NCBI RefSeq assembly: GCF_014237875.1
Contig: NZ_JACJVJ010000001.1
Span: forward strand, 856,501-920,500
DNA length: 64,000 nt
Direction: 5' to 3'
Source of the DNA: Parasphingopyxis marina
GTDB lineage: Bacteria; Pseudomonadota; Alphaproteobacteria; Sphingomonadales; Sphingomonadaceae
In this document: positions 1-6,853 of the stretch, piece by piece
How the letters are laid out: each line of letters opens with the position of its first letter
How positions within the stretch are numbered: the stretch's first letter is position 1
Notes under the pieces: generated by a model
Databases searched by the model: none
What the model was told of the DNA's origin: nothing
Seen by the model: the letters and a program-made list of their open reading frames with translations, nothing else
Position numbers and translations under genes: made by a program

Positions 1-1984
1 TGTGGAAGCTGCTGTCGCGGTCATCGAGCTTCACATTGAGGATATTGGCGCCGTGCGTGCCGAAAATCCCGGCCATCACCGCGAGCGAGCCGGGTTCGTT
101 CTTGAGAACCGCGCGAACCTGCGCCGTGCCGCCGTCCGATCCGTCGCCCCAGTTCACGGCGATCCAGTCGGCATCGTCGCCATTGGCCAGTTCGTCGCAA
201 TCGATCGTGTGGATCAATATGTCCTCGCCGCGCGCGCGAATGCCGACGATCCGATCACCGGGCACGGGATGGCAGCATTCGGCAAGCTGAAAGGCAACGC
301 CCGGCGTCAGACCCTTGATCGAAATCGCCTGTCCCTTGGGCGGTACGGCATTTTGGAGATCGCCGGAACCGGGCATCAAGGCTTCCATCAGCTCATGGTC
401 GTCGATTTCGTGGCGTGCGATCTTTTCAAGAAGAGCCTCTTCCTGGCGGATGCCGAGCCGCTGCAGCGCATTCTTCAGCGCCCCCTTGCCGAGCGGCGCG
501 GGAAGTCGCGAGACGACCTGGTCGTAGAGCTTGCGGCCCAGCGAGACGATTTCCTCATGCTCCTTGTGGCGCACGAAGCGGCGGATCGCGGCGCGCGCCT
601 TGCCGGTGACGACGAAGCTGAGCCAGCCGGGATCGGGATGCTGGTTGTCGGACCGCAGGATGCGGACCTGATCGCCATTGTCTAGCTGGGTGCGCAGCGG
701 CACCACGCGGCCGTTGACCTTGGCGCCAACCGTCTGGTTGCCGAGATCGGTATGCACTTCATAAGCGAAATCGACGACGGTCGCGCCCTTGGGCAGCTGG
801 ATCAGCTCGCCGGCCGGCGTAAAGGCGAAGATACGATCCTGGTACATCGCCATGCGGGTATTTTCGAGCAGCTCCTCGGGGTTTTCCGAGGTCTCGAGAA
901 TTTCGAGGAGATCGCGGATCCAGCCCGCCTGTCCGTCCGGCCTGTCTCCCTGCTTGTAGCTCCAATGGGCGGCGAGGCCGTGTTCGGCCTGTTCGTGCAT
1001 GCCGATGCTGCGAATCTGCACCTCGATCCGCCGGTCCTCGCCATATTGCACCGAGGTGTGGAGCGAGCGATAGCCGTTGCGCTTGGGCGTCGAGATATAG
1101 TCCTTGAAGCGGCCGGGAACCATGTGCCAGCGTTCATGGAGGATGCCCAGCGCGCGGTAGCAGGCCTCGACGTCCGGCACGATCGCGCGAAAGGCCATGA
1201 CGTCGGTCAGCGTTTCGAACGAAACATGCCGTTCGGCCATTTTCCGCCAGATCGAATAAGGGTGCTTTTCGCGGCCCGTCACTTCGGCATCGACGCCGTG
1301 GCGGCCGAGTAGCTGTTTGATCTCGTCGGCGATCCGCTCGATCGCGACCTCGCCTTCGCCTTCGCGCAGCCGCGCCTGGCGGGTTGTGATCGACTCATAC
1401 GCATCGGGTTCGAGATGCTGGAAGGCGAGCGTCTGCATCTCCTTCATGAATTCGTACATGCCGATCCGCTCGGCGAGCGGGGCATAGATATCCATGGTCT
1501 CGCGCGCGATGCGGCGGCGCTTCTCCTCATTCTTGATGAAGTGGAGCGTGCGCATATTGTGGAGGCGATCGGCCAGCTTGACCAGCAGCACGCGGATATC
1601 GCCCGACATGGCGAGCAGGAATTTCCGGAGATTTTCGGCGGCGCGTTCGGTGTCCGATTGCGCCTCGATCGTCGACAGCTTGGTCACGCCGTCAACCAGC
1701 CGGGCGACGCGTTCGCCGAACAGCTTCTCGATTTCTTCCTGGGTGGCGACCGTATCCTCGATGGTATCGTGGAGGATCGCCGTGGCGATGGTCTCGTCGT
1801 CCAACCGAAGATCGGTCAGGATACCGGCGACTTCGATAGGATGGCTGAAATAGGGATCGCCCGAAGCGCGCTTTTGCGTGCCATGGGCGTTGACCGAGAA
1901 GACATAGGCGCGGTTGATCAGCGCCTCGTCGGCATCGGGATCGTAGCTTTTGACCCTCTCGATCAATTCATATTGTCTCAGCAC
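1..1984 (-). CDS. rel: RelA/SpoT-type (p)ppGpp synthetase/hydrolase, 3' end cut by window edge
   Basis: Cytosolic stringent-response enzyme that makes (p)ppGpp from ATP plus GTP/GDP and hydrolyses it. The 661 visible residues show, in order, an HD hydrolase domain (HDTIEDT near residue 72), the synthetase domain (GYRSLHT near 315), a TGS domain (VVDFAYEVHTDLG) and the start of the C-terminal ACT domain, where the window ends. The intact HD motif argues for a bifunctional Rel/SpoT rather than a synthetase-only RelA. The GTG start (MLRQYEL) matches the usual family N-terminus. It has no Shine-Dalgarno of its own and lies inside a hairpin (1981..2005). It follows the CC_3452 gene by 46 bp and is probably cotranscribed with it. 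Confidence 0.96.
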   Translation of the reverse strand, partial: MLRQYELIERVKSYDPDADEALINRAYVFSVNAHGTQKRASGDPYFSHPIEVAGILTDLRLDDETIATAILHDTIEDTVATQEEIEKLFGERVARLVDGVTKLSTIEAQSDTERAAENLRKFLLAMSGDIRVLLVKLADRLHNMRTLHFIKNEEKRRRIARETMDIYAPLAERIGMYEFMKEMQTLAFQHLEPDAYESITTRQARLREGEGEVAIERIADEIKQLLGRHGVDAEVTGREKHPYSIWRKMAERHVSFETLTDVMAFRAIVPDVEACYRALGILHERWHMVPGRFKDYISTPKRNGYRSLHTSVQYGEDRRIEVQIRSIGMHEQAEHGLAAHWSYKQGDRPDGQAGWIRDLLEILETSENPEELLENTRMAMYQDRIFAFTPAGELIQLPKGATVVDFAYEVHTDLGNQTVGAKVNGRVVPLRTQLDNGDQVRILRSDNQHPDPGWLSFVVTGKARAAIRRFVRHKEHEEIVSLGRKLYDQVVSRLPAPLGKGALKNALQRLGIRQEEALLEKIARHEIDDHELMEALMPGSGDLQNAVPPKGQAISIKGLTPGVAFQLAECCHPVPGDRIVGIRARGEDILIHTIDCDELANGDDADWIAVNWGDGSDGGTAQVRAVLKNEPGSLAVMAGIFGTHGANILNVKLDDRDSSFH

Positions 1985-2022
1985 CCGGCCAAGATGGCCG
2001 GGTGCCGGGATATTGCAACCAA
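1978..2022 (-). CDS. possible 14-codon upstream ORF coupled to rel
   Basis: Between the CC_3452 stop and rel there is a good Shine-Dalgarno (AAGGAG, 2032-2027) 42 bp from the rel GTG. It is four bases from a TTG that opens a 14-residue ORF (MVAISRHPAILAGC). The ORF runs through the hairpin at 1981..2005 and its TGA overlaps the rel start (GTGCTGA). This is the geometry of translational coupling. The peptide is too short to judge by coding statistics, so the ORF could be fortuitous. Confidence 0.35.
   Translation of the reverse strand: MVAISRHPAILAGC
1981..2005 (-). promoter_or_regulatory. 11-bp perfect hairpin enclosing the rel start codon
   Basis: GCACCCGGCCA at 1981-1991 pairs perfectly with TGGCCGGGTGC at 1995-2005, leaving a three-base loop. 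On the mRNA (minus strand) the rel GTG (1984-1982) sits in the 3' arm. No T-tract follows, so it is not a typical intrinsic terminator. A role in masking the rel start is inferred. Confidence 0.5.
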
Positions 2023-2030
2023 TTATCTCC

Positions 2031-2339
2031 TTAGCTGGCCGCTTCGTTGCAGCGAGCGAGCTCGTCTGCGGTAAAGGCTTCCTCGTTGACGGTGAAGGCC
2101 GTCACCATGCCCAGCTCGCGCGCCACCGAGTGGCAGACATTGGCAGGGCGGCTGCGAGCCTGGTCGGTCGCGCAGCTATCTTGCTCGCACACCCAGGGCG
2201 CATGACGGATGACGAACACCCGCTCGGTGGGCGTTTCGGCGAGCGTAGCGCGGTAGGCCGCGCCGGCCTGGGCGGCCGTTGCCGAGAAGAGGAAGGTGAC
2301 GGTGAGAAGCGAGAGGATCAGGGAGAGAGAGCGGTTCAT
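2031..2339 (-). CDS. CC_3452-family secreted protein of unknown function
   Basis: 102 residues with a clear Sec signal peptide (basic MNR, hydrophobic stretch, cleavage near AQA-GAAY). The mature part has four cysteines and the pattern VFVIRHAPWVC ... RPANVC ... FTADELARC. I recognise this as the CC_3452 family of small exported proteins common in sphingomonads and Caulobacter. No biochemical role is known. The Shine-Dalgarno AAAGGA precedes the ATG. It lies directly upstream of rel on the same strand and downstream of an attenuator-like hairpin at 2382..2420. Confidence 0.85.
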   Translation of the reverse strand: MNRSLSLILSLLTVTFLFSATAAQAGAAYRATLAETPTERVFVIRHAPWVCEQDSCATDQARSRPANVCHSVARELGMVTAFTVNEEAFTADELARCNEAAS

Positions 2340-2381
2340 GGCGATGTCCTTTGTTCGATATGTGCGGTTGGGGAGGGGAAG

Positions 2382-2420
2382 AAAAAAGCGCTGCTAGGCC
2401 GCCGTGAAGGCCAGCAGCGC
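2382..2420 (-). terminator. intrinsic terminator or attenuator in the CC_3452 leader
   Basis: Read on the minus strand, GCGCTGCTGGCC (2420-2409) pairs with GGCCTAGCAGCGC (2400-2388) around an eight-base loop with one bulged A, and is followed by six U. It ends transcripts arriving from 2465 or further upstream, before CC_3452. A second copy of the 3'-arm sequence (AGCAGCG, minus strand of 2470-2476) can pair with the 5' arm instead, giving a mutually exclusive fold. Confidence 0.65.
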
Positions 2421-2465
2421 AGGGGGGTCGGCAATCGAAAGAAAGAGGGTGATGGGCTGTTGCAT
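2394..2465 (-). CDS. possible 23-residue leader peptide ending in the terminator
   Basis: An ATG ORF of 23 residues (starts MQQPITLFLS, ends LLAFTAA) whose TAG lies inside the 3' arm of the terminator at 2382..2420. The upstream sequence AGCAGCGGAAT could serve as a weak ribosome site and is also the segment that can pair with the terminator's 5' arm. The arrangement resembles leader-peptide attenuation. The ORF is short, so chance is not excluded. Confidence 0.35.
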   Translation of the reverse strand: MQQPITLFLSIADPPALLAFTAA

Positions 2466-2514
2466 ATTCCGCTGCTTTCGAATTAAGTTGCGAATCACTA
2501 CCTAACCGATTCGG

Positions 2515-2533
2515 TTTTAGGTTGCAACTAAAA
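2515..2533. promoter_or_regulatory. inverted repeat TTTTAG-N7-CTAAAA, candidate HxlR operator
   Basis: Perfect 6-bp inverted repeat with a central GTTGCAA, in an AT-rich stretch about 55 bp upstream of the HxlR start and upstream of the divergent leader of CC_3452. HxlR dimers bind such dyads and often control their own gene and a divergent neighbour. The link to this regulator is inference from position. Confidence 0.45.
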
Positions 2534-2587
2534 ACTTATTTTTGCGGAATCTTTGCGAAAACAAAAAAACATACTAGGTTGAGGGCC

Positions 2588-3064
2588 ATGGGCGAACTGA
2601 TTGAAAAACTTGACCTGGGCGATGACGAGTGCGGCCTGCCGACCGCGCTCGCCGCGATGGGCGAACGCTGGTCGTTCATGATCCTGCGGGCCGCGTTCAA
2701 CGGACTCAAGCATTTCGAGGAGATGCAATCGAGCCTCGGCATCGCGCGCAACATTCTCGCCAATCGGCTGGGCAGGCTCGTCGAAAGCGAAATTCTCGAA
2801 CGCCAACCCTGCCCCGACGATCGCCGCAAGATCGAATATAAGCTCACCGAAAAGGGCATGGCGCTGCTGCCCGCGATGATCGCGCTGCGCCAATGGGGCG
2901 AGCGCTGGGGCACCGGCATCCCGTCCAATCCCGTGCTGTGCGACAAGCGCGACCGCCATCCGGTCGAGGATATCCGCGTCCATGCGCATGACGGCCGGCC
3001 GCTCGACTGGCACGACCTGATGTGGGTGGATCAGAGCGAACTGGTCGCCGAAGCCGCCGAATAG
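2588..3064 (+). CDS. HxlR-family transcriptional regulator
   Basis: 158-residue winged-helix DNA-binding protein. The HxlR hallmark spans roughly residues 12-105: a cysteine near the N-terminus (DECGLPTALAAMGERWSFMI), the recognition-helix region (GIARNILANRL) and the wing (YKLTEKGMALLPAM). Single N-terminal cysteines in this family can sense thiol-reactive electrophiles or disulfide stress; this is known of some members and only possible here. I chose the ATG at 2588, after GGTTGAGGGCC; an upstream TTG would add a non-homologous tail. The gene is transcribed away from CC_3452-rel, and a candidate operator lies at 2515..2533. Confidence 0.9.
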   Translation: MGELIEKLDLGDDECGLPTALAAMGERWSFMILRAAFNGLKHFEEMQSSLGIARNILANRLGRLVESEILERQPCPDDRRKIEYKLTEKGMALLPAMIALRQWGERWGTGIPSNPVLCDKRDRHPVEDIRVHAHDGRPLDWHDLMWVDQSELVAEAAE

Positions 3065-3082
3065 AAATTCAGCGATACCGAC

Positions 3083-3113
3083 AAAAAAGGCCCGGGCAAT
3101 GCCGGGCCTTTTT
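3083..3113. terminator. bidirectional intrinsic terminator
   Basis: AAAAAGGCCCGG and CCGGGCCTTTTT flank a six-base loop, giving T-tracts on both strands. It lies between the converging HxlR gene and rpoZ and can serve both. Confidence 0.85.
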
Positions 3114-3133
3114 GTTTGCGTCAGCTGCCGCGT

Positions 3134-3478
3134 CTAGCCGTCGTAATCGGCCGCGACATTCTGGTTGCGGGGCGGCGCCGATGCGGTGAGGCGCAGCGCT
3201 TCGGCCGACTGGGAGAGAGAGCCGACGGCATCGGCCTCTTCCTCGTCGTCGATCTGCACGCGCTGCAGGCTCTGGACCAGAGCTTCTTCGAGATGTTTGG
3301 GCTTCACCGTCTGCTCGGCGATCTCGCGCAGCGCGACCACCGGGTTTTTGTCCCGGTCGCGATCGAGCGTCAGTTCGCCGCCGCCGGAAATCTGGCGGGC
3401 GCGCTGGGCTGCCAGCAGCACCAGATCGAAACGGTTGGGAATTTTGTCGACGCAATCTTCGACGGTAACGCGCGCCAT
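3134..3478 (-). CDS. rpoZ: RNA polymerase omega subunit
   Basis: 114-residue omega subunit that helps assemble the beta' subunit into RNA polymerase. The N-terminus [19 protein letters not shown] and the segment [13 protein letters not shown] are diagnostic. The C-terminal tail is acidic (DDEEEADA) and low-complexity, as in alphaproteobacterial omegas. Start chosen at MARVTVED; the open frame extends four codons upstream. rpoZ is often next to rel/spoT; here an HxlR gene, a CC_3452 gene and a terminator stand between them. Confidence 0.96.
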   Translation of the reverse strand: MARVTVEDCVDKIPNRFDLVLLAAQRARQISGGGELTLDRDRDKNPVVALREIAEQTVKPKHLEEALVQSLQRVQIDDEEEADAVGSLSQSAEALRLTASAPPRNQNVAADYDG

Positions 3479-3595
3479 GATGTCTTCCAATAATCAACGA
3501 TGGACGGAGAGGCGGCGAAATAGGCGGGGGGCGCCCGATTGTCAAGAAATTCGCCGACTTGCCCCGGGCCGAGATTGCAGCCTAGAGAATGGGCG

Positions 3596-4762
3596 ATGGC
3601 CGATATCGACACCCCGGAATATGGCTTGCCCGGCGTCGCGGGGCATGAGTTCAGGCTGCTCGCCGAAGGGCCGGAGCGGCTCGAAGCGCTTGTCGAACTG
3701 ATCGAGAGCGCCGAGCGCAGTATCCGGCTGCTCTATTATATCTTCCTCGAGGACGAAGCCGCGACGCGGGTGCGCGATGCGCTTGTCGAGGCGCACAAGC
3801 GCGGCGTCACGGTGTCGCTGCTCGTCGACGGCTTCGGCAGCGACAAGGCGAGCGACGAATTCTTCCGTCCGATCAACGAGACCGGTTGCTTCTTCTGCCG
3901 CTACGAGCCGAAACGGACGCGGCGCTATCTGCTGCGCAATCATCAGAAAATGGCGATTGCCGACGAAGCCCGCGCATTGCTGGGAGGCTTCAACGTCGAA
4001 AAGGGCTATTTCGCAGCCTATCGAGACGAAAGCGGCTGGCGCGATCTGGGTATCGCGGTGGCCGGACCGCTCGTGCCCAGGCTGGCCGACTATTTCGACG
4101 CGCTGACGCGCTGGTCGGAAAACCCGAAATCCGAAATGGAGGATCTGCGCGCCATCCTCCATTCCTGTCACGAACAGGATGGCGACGTCCGGCTTCTCTT
4201 CGGTGGCCCCACCCGCGAACTCAGCCCCTGGGCGCAGACTATCCGCAACGATCTTTACGGGGCCAAGCGGATCGACGTGATCGCCGCCTATTTCGCGCCC
4301 TATGCGGCGCTCCTTCGGCCGTTTCGACAGACGGCGAAGAATGGACGGACGCGGGTGATCACGGCTTCGAAGACCGACAATAACGTCACCATAGCCGCCG
4401 CCCGCAACCGCTTCCAATATCTGCTTCCCGAGGTCGAGATCTACGAATATCAGCCGATGAAGCTGCACACGAAACTCTATGTGATCGACGATATCACCTA
4501 TATCGGATCGGCCAATTTCGACGTGCGCAGCCTGTATCTCAACCTGGAGATCATGCTGCGGATCAAGGATCGCGGCTTTGCCGATGTGATGCGCCGCTTC
4601 GTCGATCACGAGGTCGCCGACAGCGAACGGATCACGCCGGAAGCCTATGCGGAGAGCCGGACGATATTCAACCGCATCCGCGGCCGGCTATCCTATTTCA
4701 CCATGTCGGTGCTGGACTATAATGTCTCGCGGCGGCTCAATTTCGGGCTCGACGGTCAGTAA
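3596..4762 (+). CDS. phospholipase D-family / cardiolipin synthase-like protein
   Basis: 388-residue enzyme with two HKD motifs: HQKMAIAD...GGFN near residue 125 and HTKLYVIDD...GSANFD near 297. Both active-site halves are intact, so the protein should catalyse phosphatidyl transfer or phosphodiester hydrolysis, as in cardiolipin synthases (Cls). It lacks the N-terminal transmembrane segments of classical ClsA, resembling ClsB-type proteins. The ATG at 3596 begins MADIDTPEYG; the frame is open upstream to 3539. It converges on a putative phospholipid methyltransferase, so the two may share a role in membrane lipid metabolism. Confidence 0.85.
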   Translation: MADIDTPEYGLPGVAGHEFRLLAEGPERLEALVELIESAERSIRLLYYIFLEDEAATRVRDALVEAHKRGVTVSLLVDGFGSDKASDEFFRPINETGCFFCRYEPKRTRRYLLRNHQKMAIADEARALLGGFNVEKGYFAAYRDESGWRDLGIAVAGPLVPRLADYFDALTRWSENPKSEMEDLRAILHSCHEQDGDVRLLFGGPTRELSPWAQTIRNDLYGAKRIDVIAAYFAPYAALLRPFRQTAKNGRTRVITASKTDNNVTIAAARNRFQYLLPEVEIYEYQPMKLHTKLYVIDDITYIGSANFDVRSLYLNLEIMLRIKDRGFADVMRRFVDHEVADSERITPEAYAESRTIFNRIRGRLSYFTMSVLDYNVSRRLNFGLDGQ

Positions 4763-4773
4763 AGGGCCGGCCC

Positions 4774-5394
4774 TCAGGCCTCGTTCTTCCAACCCCAGAA
4801 CAATACCGCAGGCGGGATGTTCCACCATTCGCGGCCGCGCTCGATCCGGTCGAAATTGGGCTCGATATAGTCGCGGCATTTCGGCGAGAACTGATAGACG
4901 AGAAATGCGCCGCCCGGGCGCACGACCCGGCCCGTCGCCTTGCCGATCTCTTCGCCCACGCCGTCGGGCAGGGTCGAGAAGGGCAGGCCCGAAAGCACAT
5001 AATCGGCATGGTCGAAGCCCTTGTCGGCGACGATCTTTTCGACGTCCGCGGCCGACCCTTCGACGACGTGGAAGCGCGGATCGCGAATCTCGCGCCGGAG
5101 ATAGTCGACGAAATCGGCATTGGTATCGATCACGACCAGCATCGCATCCGGGCGCATCCGCTCCAGAATCGGGCGGCAGAACGTGCCGACGCCCGGGCCG
5201 TATTCGACAAACAGCTTGGTGTTTTCCCAATCGACCGGCGCGAGCATCTTGTCGATGAGCTTGGTCGAGGAGGGGATGATCGAGCCGACCATCACGGGAT
5301 GCTTGATGAACCCCTTGAGGAAAAGGGCAAGCGGCCCGGGTCCGTGGGCGCCCGAATGGCGGCGCGCGGCATTGCTGGCTGTTTCGGTCATCAT
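4774..5394 (-). CDS. SAM-dependent methyltransferase, phospholipid N-methyltransferase-like
   Basis: About 206 residues with a Rossmann-type SAM fold: motif I VEYGPGVGTF, acidic strand VVIDTNADF and the motif FSTLPDGVG. The N-terminal stretch FLKGFIKHPVMVGSIIPSS and the C-terminal WNIPPAVLF resemble PmtA/COG3963-type methyltransferases that methylate phosphatidylethanolamine. Related proteins have been confused with rRNA adenine dimethylases, but the catalytic NLPY-type motif is here SGLPFS. The start is one of two adjacent ATGs after GAAGAG. The neighbouring phospholipase D-like gene supports a lipid role. Confidence 0.75.
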   Translation of the reverse strand: MMTETASNAARRHSGAHGPGPLALFLKGFIKHPVMVGSIIPSSTKLIDKMLAPVDWENTKLFVEYGPGVGTFCRPILERMRPDAMLVVIDTNADFVDYLRREIRDPRFHVVEGSAADVEKIVADKGFDHADYVLSGLPFSTLPDGVGEEIGKATGRVVRPGGAFLVYQFSPKCRDYIEPNFDRIERGREWWNIPPAVLFWGWKNEA

Positions 5395-5553
5395 GCTCTT
5401 CGCTAAAAACGGTTCGGGGCACGCGTTCGCAAATGTATGGCCGGTTGGCAAGGTTTTGCTGCTTTCGCGAGACCGGGCTTCCCGTTATGGGGGCGCCATG
5501 ATTTTCAGGTTTTATCTTGCAACTTGCCTGGCCATGGCCGCCCGGTCGCGCTC

Positions 5554-6846
5554 GTGAACGTCGGTGCGACCGCCGGCATCCGCCGCGATCGCTTCGTGGT
5601 GCTTTTCCTCGTCATGCTGACGGCGGCGGCGGGCAACACGGCGATGCAATCGGTGATGCCGACCATCGGCCGGGCGCTCGATATCCCAGATTTCTGGGTG
5701 TCGCTCGCCTATAGCTGGTCGGCGCTGCTCTGGGTGATGCTGGCGCCCTATTGGGCGCGCCAATCCGACAGGCGGGGGCGCAAGCCGCTGATGCTGCTCG
5801 GCACGATGGGTTTCATCACCTCGATGGCGACCTGCGGATTGATCCTCTGGGCGGGCCTTGCCGGGCTGATGCTGCCGGCGACGACCTTCATCATCTTCGC
5901 GATCGCGCGCAGCCTGTACGGCGGCTTCGGTTCGGCCTCTCCGCCTGCCGTCCAGGCCTATGTCGCCGCGCGCACCGACCGGGAAAACCGGACGGCGGCG
6001 CTCTCGGTGATCGCCTCCTCTTTCGGGCTCGGCACGATTATCGGCCCGGCCCTGGCGCCGAGCTTCGTGCTGCCGGTCGTCGGGTTGGCGGGGCCGCTGC
6101 TGGTGTTCGCGGGGATCGGGATTGCGGTCTGGCTGTCGGTCTATTTCCTGCTGCCCAACGATACGCCACGCCACAAGGCGCGGGGGTCGATCGCCAGCGA
6201 ACCGTCGATCGGCGGCTTTTCGGGCGCTTCGGCGATTGCGAGCGATGACGAGGAGGACGAGGAGGGACGTTCGGGGGAACGATTGCGCTGGCGGGACCCC
6301 AGGATCGCGCCCTGGCTGCTGATCGGCGTGCTCGGCGGCCATGGCCACGCCGCGATCCTCGGCGTGATCGGCTTTCTGGTGATCGACCGGCTCGGCCTGC
6401 CGCTCAACGAAGCGCAGCAGGCGATCGGCATCGTGCTGATGGCGAGCGCCGGCGCGACGCTGCTCGCGCAATGGGGGCTGATCCCGCAGATGAAGGTGGC
6501 GCCGAAGCGGCTCGTGATGTGGGGCTTCCTGCTGGGCGCCGCCGGCTGCATGCTGACCGCGACCTTGACGACCCTGCACGGGCTGACGCTCGGTTTCGCC
6601 ATTGCCTCGCTCGGCATGGGGCTGTTTCGCCCGGGCTTTACGAGCGGCGCGTCGCTAGCGGTCAGCCGGGCCGAGCAGGGGCAGGTGGCGGGTATGGTCG
6701 CCTCGGTCAACGGCATGGCCTTTATCGCCGCGCCGGCGATCGGCGTGCTGATCTATGGCGCCTGGATGCCGCTGCCATTCCTGCTCTGCGGCGCGTTGTT
6801 CCTGCTGCTCACCGTCTGGGCGGGCTTCCGGCTGGAAGAGGAATAG
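5554..6846 (+). CDS. major facilitator superfamily transporter
   Basis: About 430 residues and 12 predicted membrane helices. The MFS signature is in the loop after helix 2 (WARQSDRRGRKPLM), and an acidic cytoplasmic loop (DDEEDEEGRSGER) separates the halves. The fold resembles the TetA/DHA1 drug:H+ antiporters, but no substrate can be inferred. The frame is open from an ATG at 5437, whose 39 extra residues do not resemble a transporter N-terminus. I therefore place the start at the GTG at 5554, with no strong ribosome site to confirm it. Confidence 0.82.
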   Translation: MNVGATAGIRRDRFVVLFLVMLTAAAGNTAMQSVMPTIGRALDIPDFWVSLAYSWSALLWVMLAPYWARQSDRRGRKPLMLLGTMGFITSMATCGLILWAGLAGLMLPATTFIIFAIARSLYGGFGSASPPAVQAYVAARTDRENRTAALSVIASSFGLGTIIGPALAPSFVLPVVGLAGPLLVFAGIGIAVWLSVYFLLPNDTPRHKARGSIASEPSIGGFSGASAIASDDEEDEEGRSGERLRWRDPRIAPWLLIGVLGGHGHAAILGVIGFLVIDRLGLPLNEAQQAIGIVLMASAGATLLAQWGLIPQMKVAPKRLVMWGFLLGAAGCMLTATLTTLHGLTLGFAIASLGMGLFRPGFTSGASLAVSRAEQGQVAGMVASVNGMAFIAAPAIGVLIYGAWMPLPFLLCGALFLLLTVWAGFRLEEE

Positions 6847-6853
6847 CGCCCGG

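Noticed and set aside
3542-4609. 355-residue minus-strand open frame opposite the phospholipase D-like gene
   Set aside because: Shadow of an intact two-HKD-motif gene; no domain in the translation.
5437-5553. N-terminal extension of the MFS transporter
   Set aside because: 39 residues with no hydrophobic or family features; kept only as an alternative start.
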